DNA of 22,008 nt from SVEL01 sp045126475 (GTDB lineage Bacteria > Bacillota > Clostridia > Lachnospirales > Lachnospiraceae), in the NCBI GenBank assembly GCA_045126475.1, contig JBGVOL010000030.1, positions 1 to 22,008 of the forward strand. Direction: 5' to 3'. The translations under genes and the position numbers were made by a program. The notes beneath the pieces were generated by a model. The model was not told the origin of the DNA. It did no database searches and was given only the letters and a program-made list of their open reading frames with translations. How positions within the stretch are numbered: the first letter of the stretch is position 1; the number at the start of each line of letters is the position of its first letter. Below are positions 1 to 7,902 of this stretch, in pieces.

Positions 1-924
1 GACAGAAGAATTATCGTTGATAAGCCTGATTTGAAGGGAAGAGTAGATATTCTTAAGGTTCATTCAAAGAATGTTGCCATGGATGAAACTGTTGATTTGG
101 AGGCCATCGGTCTTGCAACAAGCGGTGCCGTAGGTTCGGATCTTGCAAATATGATTAATGAGGCGGCAATAAATGCCGTTAAGAACGGAAGACAGGCAAT
201 ATCCCAGTCAGACCTTCTTGAATCTGTTGAAGTTGTCATAGCAGGTAAGGAGAAGAAGGACAGAATACTCAATGCAACCGAAAAGAAAACAGTTGCCTAC
301 CATGAGGTCGGTCATGCGCTTATAACAGCTCTTGAGAAGAATTCAGAACCTGTACAGAAGATTACTATAGTGCCAAGAACAATGGGTTCTCTGGGATATG
401 TAATGCAGGTTCCTGAGGAAGAGAAGTATCTTATGACAAAGGATGAACTGATTACGAGAATAACGACACTTCTCGGAGGCCGTGCGGCAGAGGAAATATC
501 ATTTGATACAGTGACTACCGGCGCTTCCAATGATATGGAGAAGGCAACCGAACTGGCACGTGCCATGATTACGCAGTATGGTATGTCAGAACATTTCGGG
601 CTGATGAGCCTTGAAACTGTTGAGGACAGTTATCTTGCAGGTCGTACGGTACTTAACTGCTCAGACGAGACGGCTGCTGAGATTGATAAGGAAGTAAAAG
701 AACTTCTCCGTACATGCTTTGAAAGAGCTAAATCCCTCTTAAGCGAAAACAAAGAAGTGTTGTCAAAGATTGCTGATTATCTGTATGAGAAGGAGACTAT
801 TACAGGTAAACAGTTTATGGAAATCTTCAATGAAATAAAGGGAATATCGCCTTCTGAGGATAAGCCGTCAGATAGCACAGAAGAAGTAAACGAAGATACT
901 CTTAAAAATAATCAGGAGAAATAG
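1..924 (+). CDS. ftsH: FtsH, ATP-dependent zinc metalloprotease (C-terminal part)
   Basis: This is the 3' end of a membrane-anchored AAA+ protease that degrades misfolded and regulatory proteins. The reading frame is open from base 1, and the first residues match the end of the AAA second region of homology (the DRxIIVDxPDxKGR stretch), so the transmembrane segments, Walker A and Walker B lie off the left edge. What remains is the AAA lid (to about residue 90 of the fragment), the HEVGH zinc site at bases 301-315, and the downstream conserved GASNDME segment, whose Asp (532-534) is the expected third zinc ligand. The C-terminal tail is acidic and Lys/Asn-rich. The stop is two bases before uvrC, which suggests co-transcription. 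There is no sign of disruption. The family call is firm; which FtsH paralogue it is cannot be told from the fragment. Confidence 0.95.
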   Translation, partial: DRRIIVDKPDLKGRVDILKVHSKNVAMDETVDLEAIGLATSGAVGSDLANMINEAAINAVKNGRQAISQSDLLESVEVVIAGKEKKDRILNATEKKTVAYHEVGHALITALEKNSEPVQKITIVPRTMGSLGYVMQVPEEEKYLMTKDELITRITTLLGGRAAEEISFDTVTTGASNDMEKATELARAMITQYGMSEHFGLMSLETVEDSYLAGRTVLNCSDETAAEIDKEVKELLRTCFERAKSLLSENKEVLSKIADYLYEKETITGKQFMEIFNEIKGISPSEDKPSDSTEEVNEDTLKNNQEK

Positions 925-926
925 AG

Positions 927-2783
927 ATGTTCAACCTCGAAGAAGAGTTAAAGAAACTGCCCGGTTCGCCGGGCGTTTATCTTATGCACAATGCAAAGGA
1001 TGAAATCATATATGTTGGAAAGGCTGTAAGCCTGAAAAACCGTGTGCGCCAGTATTTCAGGAAAAGCACGGTAAAAACTGCAAAAATAGAGCAGATGGTG
1101 TCAAATATAAGCTACTTTGAGTATATTATTACGGATTCAGAGCTTGAGGCACTTATTTTAGAGTGCAATCTCATAAAGAAACATCGTCCAAGATATAATA
1201 CAATGCTCAAGGATGATAAGACATATCCGTATATTAAGGTTACAAATGAGGAGTATCCAAGGATACTTTTCTCAAGAGACATGAAGAAGGATAAAAGCAA
1301 GTATTACGGACCGTATACCAGTGCAGGGGCCGTGAAGGATACCATTGAACTTTTAAGGAAGCTGTATCATATAAGGACATGCAACCGTTCACTTCCGAAA
1401 GAAATAGGAAACGGAAGGCCATGTCTTAATTATCATATTCATCAGTGTGATGCACCGTGTATGGGATATATAGGGGCTGATGAATACAAAAATTCCGTGC
1501 GTCAGGCTGTACAGTTTCTGGAGGGAAACTATGCCGAGGTTTTGAAAATGCTTCAGGATAAGATGATGGACTATTCGGAAAAAATGGAATTCGAGAAGGC
1601 GGCAGAGTACAGGGATTTACTGGGAAATGTGAAAGCAATTGCCCAGAAACAGAAGATTACAACTGATGAGTTTATGGACAGGGATATTATTGCGTATGCG
1701 GAAGAGGGATTTGATGCTGTTGTCCAGGTGTTTTTTGTGAGGGACGGAAAGCTTCTGGGAAGAGAGCATTTCCATATGACAACGGCTCCGATGGAAACAG
1801 GTGCACAGATATTGTCTTCGTTTATAAAACAGTATTATTCAGGAACACCATTTGTCCCGAAGGAACTCTTTACATCAGAGGAAATAGAAGATTCAGAATT
1901 GCTTGAACAGTGGCTTACCACAAAAAAAGGCTCAAAAGTAAGAATACTAAATCCTAAAAAAGGAGACAAAGAAAAACTTGTTGAACTTGCCACGAAAAAT
2001 GCAGAACTTGTTCTCAGCCAGGACAAGGAAAAAATTAAACGGGAGGAGGAGAGAACTCTCGGAGCGGTGAGGGCTGTCTTTGAAATGCTTTCAATAGACG
2101 AGAAGAATAATTACAGAATAGAGGCCTTCGATATTTCAAATACTTCAGGTCTTCAGTCAGTAGGTTCCATGATAGTTTACGAGAACGGAAAACCAAAGCG
2201 GACAGACTACAGGAAGTTTAAGATAAAGACAGTAGCGGGGCCGGATGATTATGCCAGCATGAGGGAAGTCCTTACCAGAAGATTTACCCACGGTACCAAT
2301 GAGTACGACGAGCAGTTTGACAGCTTTAACAGACTGCCGGATTTGATTATGATGGACGGTGGACGCGGACAGGTGAATATTGCCCTTGAGGTTTTGGATG
2401 AACTTAAAATAAACATCCCTGTGTGCGGAATGGTAAAAGATGACCATCACAATACAAGAGGATTGTATTATGAAAATGTGGAACTGCCTATAGATACTCA
2501 TTCGGAAAGCTTTCATCTCATAACGAGAATACAGGACGAGGCACACCGTTTTGCCATAGAATATCACAGAAGCCTCAGGGGAAAAGGACAGGTACATTCA
2601 ATACTTGATGATATTGATGGTATCGGCCCGACGAGGCGAAAGGCACTGATGAAGCATTTTAAGGGTATAGATGAAATCAGAAACGCAGACGTGGATGAAC
2701 TGGCGGCCGTACAGGGAATGAACAGACAGGCTGCAGAGAATGTTGTGGAGTTTTTTAAGAAAACACTGGCGCAGTTAAAATAA
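927..2783 (+). CDS. uvrC: UvrC, excinuclease ABC subunit C
   Basis: This is the nuclease subunit of nucleotide excision repair, which cuts on both sides of a lesion marked by UvrAB. The 618 residues are a normal family length. Domains in order are a GIY-YIG nuclease (about 14-95, with GVY, YVGKA and the conserved Glu in LECNLIKKHRPRYN), a cysteine cluster (C152, C166, C174, C178), a UVR motif for UvrB contact (about 203-238), an RNase H-like second nuclease (about 395-545, with FDISN D402, MMDGG D477 and H540) and tandem helix-hairpin-helix motifs (about 560-612). The start ATG follows AGGAG at 914-918, which lies inside the end of ftsH. The gene is intact. The four cysteines match the spacing of the iron-sulfur ligands reported in E. 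coli UvrC. Confidence 0.97.
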   Translation: MFNLEEELKKLPGSPGVYLMHNAKDEIIYVGKAVSLKNRVRQYFRKSTVKTAKIEQMVSNISYFEYIITDSELEALILECNLIKKHRPRYNTMLKDDKTYPYIKVTNEEYPRILFSRDMKKDKSKYYGPYTSAGAVKDTIELLRKLYHIRTCNRSLPKEIGNGRPCLNYHIHQCDAPCMGYIGADEYKNSVRQAVQFLEGNYAEVLKMLQDKMMDYSEKMEFEKAAEYRDLLGNVKAIAQKQKITTDEFMDRDIIAYAEEGFDAVVQVFFVRDGKLLGREHFHMTTAPMETGAQILSSFIKQYYSGTPFVPKELFTSEEIEDSELLEQWLTTKKGSKVRILNPKKGDKEKLVELATKNAELVLSQDKEKIKREEERTLGAVRAVFEMLSIDEKNNYRIEAFDISNTSGLQSVGSMIVYENGKPKRTDYRKFKIKTVAGPDDYASMREVLTRRFTHGTNEYDEQFDSFNRLPDLIMMDGGRGQVNIALEVLDELKINIPVCGMVKDDHHNTRGLYYENVELPIDTHSESFHLITRIQDEAHRFAIEYHRSLRGKGQVHSILDDIDGIGPTRRKALMKHFKGIDEIRNADVDELAAVQGMNRQAAENVVEFFKKTLAQLK

Positions 2784-2864
2784 ATGTTATATACTAAACG
2801 TAGGTATGTTCGTGAATGAACAGAACGTATGGAACGTTTTATGAAAGGTTTGGTGGAAGAAGTT

Positions 2865-3800
2865 ATGGCAAGTGTAAAGCTGTCAAAATTAATTGACATG
2901 TATGAACTGAAAAACTGCACGCCTGATATTGACATCAGCAGTATAAAGATTACGATACCGGATATCAACAGGCCGGCATTGCAGCTTATCGGATTTTTTG
3001 AACATTTTGATGCAAATCGTGTTCAGGTTATAGGATATGTTGAATATTCATATATTGAGCAGATGGGTCAGGAGGAAAAAATAAAAGCATATGATGAGCT
3101 TATGTCGAAGCAGTTTCCGTGCATAATATTCTGCAGGGACATGCAGCCTGACGAGGAGATAATTGTAGCGGGAAATAAGTATGGTGTACCTGTACTTGTG
3201 ACTGAGAAGGCTACCTCGGCATTTACGGCTGAACTTGTTCGATGGCTCAATGTTGAGCTTGCACCGTGCATTTCCATTCATGGTGTACTTGTAGATGTTT
3301 ACGGTGAAGGAGTACTCATTATGGGCGAGAGCGGAATAGGTAAGTCTGAGGCAGCCCTTGAGCTTATAAAGAGAGGTCATCGTCTTGTTACGGATGATGT
3401 TGTAGAGATACGAAAGGTTTCAGACGAGACGCTTGTAGGTACGGCGCCGGATATTACAAGACACTTTATAGAACTTAGAGGTATTGGTATCATTGATGTT
3501 AAGACCCTGTTCGGTGTTGAGAGTGTAAAGGAAACCCAGACAATCAATATGGTAATCAAGCTTGAAGAGTGGAGCAAGGATAAAGATTATGACAGACTTG
3601 GACTTGAGGAGAATTATACAGAGTTTCTCGGCAACAAAATAGTCTGCCATTCAATTCCAATCCGTCCCGGCAGAAACCTTGCGGTTATCGTTGAATCTGC
3701 AGCGGTAAACCACCGTCAGAAGAAGATGGGTTACAATGCGGCGCAGGAGCTTTACAACAGAGTGCAGCGTAATCTTATGAAGAAAGATGAAGAAGATTAA
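2865..3800 (+). CDS. hprK: HprK, HPr kinase/phosphorylase
   Basis: This bifunctional enzyme phosphorylates Ser46 of HPr and Crh and removes that phosphate, acting as the metabolic sensor of carbon catabolite repression in Firmicutes. I chose the ATG at 2865, giving 311 residues, because it yields the typical N-terminus (MASVKLSKLI) and the family length of about 310; the frame stays open to an ATG at 2829 that lacks a ribosome binding site. Visible motifs are the catalytic-loop His139, Walker A GESGIGKS (154-161), the acidic pair D177/D178, the HPrK signature LRGIGIIDVKTLFG (204-217) and the C-terminal IPIRPGRN segment. The ribosome site is only a modest GGAAG. It lies 81 bases after uvrC, and glk follows directly. 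Its likely substrate, a Crh-like protein, is encoded about 4 kb downstream in the same cluster. Confidence 0.96.
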   Translation: MASVKLSKLIDMYELKNCTPDIDISSIKITIPDINRPALQLIGFFEHFDANRVQVIGYVEYSYIEQMGQEEKIKAYDELMSKQFPCIIFCRDMQPDEEIIVAGNKYGVPVLVTEKATSAFTAELVRWLNVELAPCISIHGVLVDVYGEGVLIMGESGIGKSEAALELIKRGHRLVTDDVVEIRKVSDETLVGTAPDITRHFIELRGIGIIDVKTLFGVESVKETQTINMVIKLEEWSKDKDYDRLGLEENYTEFLGNKIVCHSIPIRPGRNLAVIVESAAVNHRQKKMGYNAAQELYNRVQRNLMKKDEED

Positions 3801-3803
3801 ATC

Positions 3804-3810
3804 TTGGAGG
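3804..3810 (+). promoter_or_regulatory. Ribosome binding site that fixes the glk start
   Basis: TTGGAGG lies 8 bases before the ATG at 3819 but only 2 bases before the in-frame ATG at 3813, so 3819 is the likely start. The TTG at 3804 belongs to this site and is not a start codon. Confidence 0.75.
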
Positions 3811-3818
3811 AAATGAAA

Positions 3819-4766
3819 ATGTCAAAGAAATGTTTTGGAGTAGATATCGGAGGTACAACAGTAAAGCTTGGATGCTTTGCGGAGGACGGAAGTCTTATTG
3901 ATAAGTGGGAAATCCCAACAAGAAAAGAAAATGCCGGTGAGAATATTCTTCCGGATGTGGTGAAATCAATTGAGGAGAAGCTTGAAAGCCTTGGGACAGG
4001 CAAAGATGAACTTGCAGGTATCGGTATCGGAGTTCCGGGACCGGTATTTGAAGACGGAACAGTTAACCGTTGTGTAAATCTTGGCTGGGGTGTATTTAAT
4101 GTGTCAGACAAGGTAAGGGAACTTACAGGTATGCCTGAACTTAAAGTAAAGGTAGGAAATGATGCAAATGTAGCTGCCCTCGGAGAAATGTTCAAGGGAA
4201 GCGGTGAAGGATATAAGAATCTTGTAATGATTACTCTTGGAACAGGTGTCGGAGGAGGAATCATTCTTGATGGAAAGATTCTTACAGGAAGCACAGGCGG
4301 TGCAGGTGAAATCGGACATATGCCGGTTGGCATAGATGAGACGGAGAGTTGTACATGCGGCAAGAAAGGCTGCCTTGAGCAGTATGCTTCTGCTACAGGC
4401 ATTGTAAAGGTTGCAAAGAGAACACTTGCATCATGCGATACAAAGACACCTCTTCGTGATATGGCTGAGTTTACGGCAAAAGATGTTATGGACCTTGCCA
4501 AAGCAGGTGACGCGGTGGCAGTGGAAGTTATAGATCAGCTCGGAGTATACCTCGGAAAAGCCGCTGCGCATATAGCAAGCGTTGTCAATCCAAGCGCTTT
4601 TGTTATCGGCGGAGGTGTAAGTAAGGCAGGTCAGTATCTTATTGATGTAATTGAAAAGCACTTTAAGGAAAACGTTTTTGGACCATGCGGTGATGTTAAA
4701 TTTGTAATTGCAAGTCTCGGAAACGATGCGGGAATTTATGGAGCGGCTGCTCAAATATTATCTTAA
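3819..4766 (+). CDS. glk: Glucokinase, ROK family
   Basis: This is a cytosolic kinase that converts glucose to glucose 6-phosphate with ATP. Its 315 residues carry the ROK features in order: the phosphate-binding DIGGT loop (9-13), the catalytic GNDAN Asp (D115), the LGTGVGGGI phosphate 2 loop (140-148), the EIGH segment (164-167) and the zinc cluster CxCGxxGCxE (C178, C180, C185 with H167), followed by a C-terminal IGGGV motif (263-267). These are the hallmarks of Gram-positive glucokinases such as B. subtilis GlcK. There is no N-terminal helix-turn-helix, so it is an enzyme and not a ROK repressor. It follows hprK by 18 bases, which links glucose entry to the catabolite-control kinase. ROK sugar specificity cannot be read with certainty, so a related hexose kinase is possible. 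Confidence 0.92.
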   Translation: MSKKCFGVDIGGTTVKLGCFAEDGSLIDKWEIPTRKENAGENILPDVVKSIEEKLESLGTGKDELAGIGIGVPGPVFEDGTVNRCVNLGWGVFNVSDKVRELTGMPELKVKVGNDANVAALGEMFKGSGEGYKNLVMITLGTGVGGGIILDGKILTGSTGGAGEIGHMPVGIDETESCTCGKKGCLEQYASATGIVKVAKRTLASCDTKTPLRDMAEFTAKDVMDLAKAGDAVAVEVIDQLGVYLGKAAAHIASVVNPSAFVIGGGVSKAGQYLIDVIEKHFKENVFGPCGDVKFVIASLGNDAGIYGAAAQILS

Positions 4767-4769
4767 ATC

Positions 4770-4774
4770 GGGAG
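4770..4774 (+). promoter_or_regulatory. Ribosome binding site that fixes the murB start
   Basis: GGGAG directly abuts the ATG at 4775 but sits 6 bases before the ATG at 4781, so translation should begin at 4781. Confidence 0.7.
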
Positions 4775-4780
4775 ATGCTG

Positions 4781-5686
4781 ATGAATCAGGAATTTTTAAA
4801 AGAATTAACTGATATAATGGGAGAAGGTAATGTGCTTCTGGACGAACCAATGTCCGGGCACATTACTTTTCGCGTTGGGGGTAATGCTTCTTACTTTGTG
4901 GAAATCGCTGAAGAGAAGCAGTTGAAAACAATTATAAATCTTTTACAAAAAAAGAAGATTTCATATTATATCATAGGTAACGGAAGCAATCTTGTCATAA
5001 GAGATGAAGGATTTGACGGCGTGATTATCAGAATAGCCGGCAAATTTTCTGACATAAGGGTTGAGGGAAATGAAATTACCGTAAAGGCAGGTGCAATGCT
5101 CTCAAAAACAGCAAAGGCTGCTTATGAGGCCGGACTTGGAGGAATGGAACATCTGTCCGGCATACCGGGAACAATAGGCGGTGCCGTGGCAATGAATGCC
5201 GGAGCATACGGTTCAGAAATAAAGGATATAATTGTAAGTGCAAAGGTTCTTGACAGAGAGTCGGGAGAAGTATTTGAACTTGGAAGAGATGAACTCGAAC
5301 TTGGTTACAGACACAGTGTTATCATGGAAAAGTCCTATATTGTTCTTGAAGCAGTATTTAGACTGAATGATACGAATAAAGTGGATATTAAGGCAGAGAT
5401 GGACAGGTGCACTGCTCTTAGAAAAGAGAAACAGCCTCTGGAATATCCAAGCGCCGGAAGTACATTTAAGCGTCCGGAAGGATATTTTGCGGGTAAACTT
5501 ATTCAGGATGCAGGTCTTGCCGGTTATACATCCGGGGGTGCATCTGTTTCGGAAAAGCATTGCGGTTTTGTTATTAATAAAGGAAATGCAACTGCAACAG
5601 ATGTTTTGAATGTTATCAGCCATGTTCAGGATGTGGTATGGGATAAATTTGGTGTAAAATTGGAACCTGAAGTCAGAATATTATAG
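4781..5686 (+). CDS. murB: MurB, UDP-N-acetylenolpyruvoylglucosamine reductase
   Basis: This is the cytosolic FAD enzyme that reduces the enolpyruvyl intermediate to UDP-N-acetylmuramate using NADPH, the second step of peptidoglycan synthesis. The 301 residues match the short type II form found in Gram-positives. The FAD-binding signatures are IIGNGSNLVI (64-73) and LSGIPGTIGGAVAMNAGAYG (125-144). The catalytic residues expected from S. aureus MurB are present: Arg in YRHS (R177), Ser in PSAGSTFKRP (S227) and the C-terminal Glu in PEVRI (E297). The gene follows glk by 14 bases and precedes rapZ by 36 bases. The pairing of murB with rapZ is common in Firmicutes and joins cell wall supply to amino-sugar control. 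It is intact with no unusual feature. Confidence 0.97.
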   Translation: MNQEFLKELTDIMGEGNVLLDEPMSGHITFRVGGNASYFVEIAEEKQLKTIINLLQKKKISYYIIGNGSNLVIRDEGFDGVIIRIAGKFSDIRVEGNEITVKAGAMLSKTAKAAYEAGLGGMEHLSGIPGTIGGAVAMNAGAYGSEIKDIIVSAKVLDRESGEVFELGRDELELGYRHSVIMEKSYIVLEAVFRLNDTNKVDIKAEMDRCTALRKEKQPLEYPSAGSTFKRPEGYFAGKLIQDAGLAGYTSGGASVSEKHCGFVINKGNATATDVLNVISHVQDVVWDKFGVKLEPEVRIL

Positions 5687-5722
5687 AGAAAAAAGCAGAA
5701 GCATACGAAGTGAGGGAAGAAA

Positions 5723-6580
5723 ATGAGATTTGTCATAGTTACCGGAATGTCCGGTGCAGGAAAAAGAACAGTTATGAAAATACTTGAGGATGCAGGTTTT
5801 TTTTGCGTAGATAACCTGCCTGTACAACTGATTCTGAAATTTTATATGCTTGCAGCTAATTCAATGGGGGATATTGACAGAGTTGCTCTTGGAATTGATA
5901 TACGAAACGGAGAGGCTCTTGAAGGCATGGATGATATTCTGGCCTGTCTTGATTCCTCTGATGGAAACTATGAGATACTCTATATGGATGCCAGCGATTC
6001 CACATTAATCAAACGATTCAAACAGGAAAGACGTTCACATCCTCTTATCCCTCACGGAAGAGTTGAAGAGGGAATTGACGAAGAGAGAAAAAGACTTTCT
6101 TTTTTAAAAAAGAAGGCAAATTACATAATAGATACAGACAATCTTCTGGTAAGAGATTTAAGAACTGAAATAGAAAAAATATTTGTTGAAAACAAGACAT
6201 ACAACAATTTATTTATAAATGTAGTATCATTTGGATTTAAACACGGAATACCGGCTGATTCTGATCTGGTATTTGATGTCAGGTTTATGCCAAACCCGTA
6301 TTATGATGAGGAACTGCGTCCGAAGACAGGCAATGACCGTGAGGTTCAGGAGTATGTAATGAATTCCGCCGCCTCGGTTGAATTTGTCCATAAGCTTATT
6401 GATATGGTGAAATTTCTCATACCAAACTATATAGCTGAAGGTAAAAATCAGCTTGTAATAAGCGTAGGATGTACAGGAGGACATCATCGTTCCGTGACGG
6501 TGGCAAATAAACTGTATGAGGCTTTGAATGAAAGCGGAGATTACGGTATAAGGATAACCCATAGGGATATTAACAGATAA
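5723..6580 (+). CDS. rapZ: RapZ/YvcJ family nucleotide-binding protein
   Basis: This is a P-loop protein of the RapZ (YvcJ) family. In E. coli RapZ is an RNA adaptor that senses glucosamine 6-phosphate; in Firmicutes the role is less defined and YvcJ binds and hydrolyses nucleotides. The 285 residues are full length. The N-terminal half has the P-loop (8-16), the family block FFCVDNLP (26-33) and RRSHPL (103-108). The C-terminal half has SFGFKHGIP (169-177), DLVFDVRFMPNPYY (181-194) and GCTGGHHRSV (249-258), which form the proposed metabolite-binding domain. The P-loop is unusual: GMSGAGKR has Arg15 where Ser or Thr normally binds magnesium. The ribosome site AGGGA precedes the ATG by 5 bases. 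The gene is followed directly by whiA, without the glmR (yvcK) that usually lies between. Confidence 0.94.
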   Translation: MRFVIVTGMSGAGKRTVMKILEDAGFFCVDNLPVQLILKFYMLAANSMGDIDRVALGIDIRNGEALEGMDDILACLDSSDGNYEILYMDASDSTLIKRFKQERRSHPLIPHGRVEEGIDEERKRLSFLKKKANYIIDTDNLLVRDLRTEIEKIFVENKTYNNLFINVVSFGFKHGIPADSDLVFDVRFMPNPYYDEELRPKTGNDREVQEYVMNSAASVEFVHKLIDMVKFLIPNYIAEGKNQLVISVGCTGGHHRSVTVANKLYEALNESGDYGIRITHRDINR

Positions 6581-6589
6581 AGACGCATC

Positions 6590-6595
6590 AGGTGG
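6590..6595 (+). promoter_or_regulatory. Ribosome binding site that fixes the whiA start
   Basis: AGGTGG, followed by more G, sits 8 bases before the ATG at 6604. A GTG at 6592 lies inside this site and is therefore an unlikely start. Confidence 0.75.
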
Positions 6596-6603
6596 GGGTC
6601 AGT

Positions 6604-7551
6604 ATGTCATTTTCAAGTGAAGTTAAAGAAGAATTGTCAAGGCAGATGTCATCGGCAAGGCATTGCTGTATAGCCGAAACGGCAGCAATTATAAGCCTTT
6701 GCGGCCATGTGAAAATATCGGGAGAGAACAGGTACTCTGTAAAAATTCATACAGAAAATATTGCTGTTGCAAGAAAATACTTTACATTATTAAGAAAAAC
6801 ATTTAATATAGTAGCGGAAATTACCATAAGGCAGAATGTATATTTAAAAAAAGGACGTACATATACTATAACGGTAAACAATCATGAGGATGCACTTAAG
6901 CTGCTTGTTACATGCAAGCTTATAGATGGTGACGGCGATATAGTTGAAAATATGTCCATAGTGGATAATGTGGTGATTATGAACAGTTGCTGCAAAAGAG
7001 CTTTTGTCAGAGGCGCGTTCATAGCATCGGGTTCCATAAGTACGCCTGAGAAGTTTTACCATTTTGAGATTGTGTGCAATTCATATGATAAAGCAGTACA
7101 GCTCTGTGAGCTTATTGCGACGTTTCAAATTGAAGCAAAAATAGTTGAACGCAAGAAACACTTTGTGGTATATATAAAGGACGGCTCAGGTATAGTCGAT
7201 ATTTTAAATGTAATGGAAGCCCATGTTGCCCTGATGAATCTTGAAAATGTAAGGATTCTTAAGGAAATGCGTAATTCCGTAAATAGGAAGGTAAATTGCG
7301 AGACGGCAAATCTTAATAAAACAGTGGCCGCTGCAGTGAAGCAAATCGAAGATATAAGTTATATCCGTGATACTGTAGGACTGTCTTATTTGCCGGATGC
7401 TTTGAGGCAGCTTGCTGAGATTCGTCTGGAAAATCCGGATGTATCTTTAAAGGAATTGGGGACTTTATTAGACACTCCTGTGGGTAAATCGGGGGTAAAT
7501 CATCGCTTGAGAAAGATAAGCGAGATTGCGGAGAACCTTAGGGGAAAATAG
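6604..7551 (+). CDS. whiA: WhiA, DNA-binding protein
   Basis: WhiA is a DNA-binding protein with a degenerate LAGLIDADG homing-endonuclease fold joined to a C-terminal helix-turn-helix. In Streptomyces it controls sporulation division genes; in B. subtilis it binds the nucleoid and influences cell division and chromosome segregation. The 315 residues show the N-terminal SFSSEVKEEL start typical of the family, the LAGLIDADG-derived RGAFIASGSI segment (136-145) and the C-terminal DNA-binding block (about 278-305, with SLKELG and KSGVNHRLRKI). No nuclease activity is expected because the catalytic acidic residues of true LAGLIDADG enzymes are missing from the RGAFIASGS segment. It starts 23 bases after rapZ and precedes the Crh-like gene by 28 bases, the same order as yvcL-crh in Bacillus. 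Confidence 0.95.
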   Translation: MSFSSEVKEELSRQMSSARHCCIAETAAIISLCGHVKISGENRYSVKIHTENIAVARKYFTLLRKTFNIVAEITIRQNVYLKKGRTYTITVNNHEDALKLLVTCKLIDGDGDIVENMSIVDNVVIMNSCCKRAFVRGAFIASGSISTPEKFYHFEIVCNSYDKAVQLCELIATFQIEAKIVERKKHFVVYIKDGSGIVDILNVMEAHVALMNLENVRILKEMRNSVNRKVNCETANLNKTVAAAVKQIEDISYIRDTVGLSYLPDALRQLAEIRLENPDVSLKELGTLLDTPVGKSGVNHRLRKISEIAENLRGK

Positions 7552-7579
7552 TGTCACTTGCGTAGGAGGATAGTATAAT

Positions 7580-7834
7580 ATGGTTACAAAGAATATGACA
7601 GTAGAATTAAAAAAAGGAGCAGATGCAACCCCTGTTGCATTTCTCGTTCAGGTAGCAAGTCAGTTTGAAAGCTCAATTTACATTGAGTACGATAATAAGA
7701 GAATCAATGCCAAGAGTATTATGGGTATGATGACGGTCAATCTTTCAGACGGTAAAGAGGTAAGCGTATCAGCAGACGGAAAAGATGAGTCTGAGGCTAT
7801 AGACAAGATTGAGGAATACTTCAAGTGCAACTAA
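7580..7834 (+). CDS. crh: Crh-like HPr paralogue (Asp15, Ser46)
   Basis: This 84-residue protein has the HPr fold along its whole length. The regulatory loop NAKSIMGMM keeps Ser46 (7715-7717), the residue phosphorylated by HprK. The PTS active-site segment, normally GIHARPA, reads GADATPVA: His15 is Asp (7622-7624) and Arg17 is Thr. It therefore cannot accept phosphate from enzyme I, and by analogy with Bacillus Crh (Gln15) it should act only as a regulator through P-Ser46, for example as a CcpA corepressor. Position after whiA matches Bacillus crh, and hprK is encoded upstream in the same cluster. AGGAGGA at 7564-7570 gives a strong ribosome site, and an intrinsic terminator follows. The family is certain; naming it crh is an inference from Asp15 and synteny. 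Confidence 0.85.
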   Translation: MVTKNMTVELKKGADATPVAFLVQVASQFESSIYIEYDNKRINAKSIMGMMTVNLSDGKEVSVSADGKDESEAIDKIEEYFKCN

Positions 7835-7870
7835 GGAAATAGTACTAATTATAACTATGAAAAAAATAAG

Positions 7871-7902
7871 CTGTATGGTATATTTATACCATACAGTTTT
7901 TT
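7871..7902 (+). terminator. Intrinsic terminator after crh, just before dnaE
   Basis: A perfect 12-base stem pairs 7871-7882 (CTGTATGGTATA) with 7885-7896, followed by six T at 7897-7902. A run of A at 7860-7866 precedes it, so the hairpin could also work on the other strand. The nominal two-base loop means that the innermost pairs will open. It lies only 14 bases before the dnaE start codon. Confidence 0.88.

Noticed and set aside
2157..2597. Open reading frame on the minus strand inside uvrC
   Set aside because: It lies wholly within a conserved gene, has no ribosome site or recognisable domain, and is a shadow of uvrC; other minus-strand frames such as 3797-4501 and 15608-16117 are rejected for the same reason.
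2790..2795. TATACT as a -10 box for hprK
   Set aside because: No acceptable -35 element lies 16-18 bases upstream.
2829..2864. Longer hprK start at ATG 2829
   Set aside because: No ribosome site precedes it, and the extra 12 residues make the protein longer than the usual 310; the ATG at 2865 gives the typical N-terminus.
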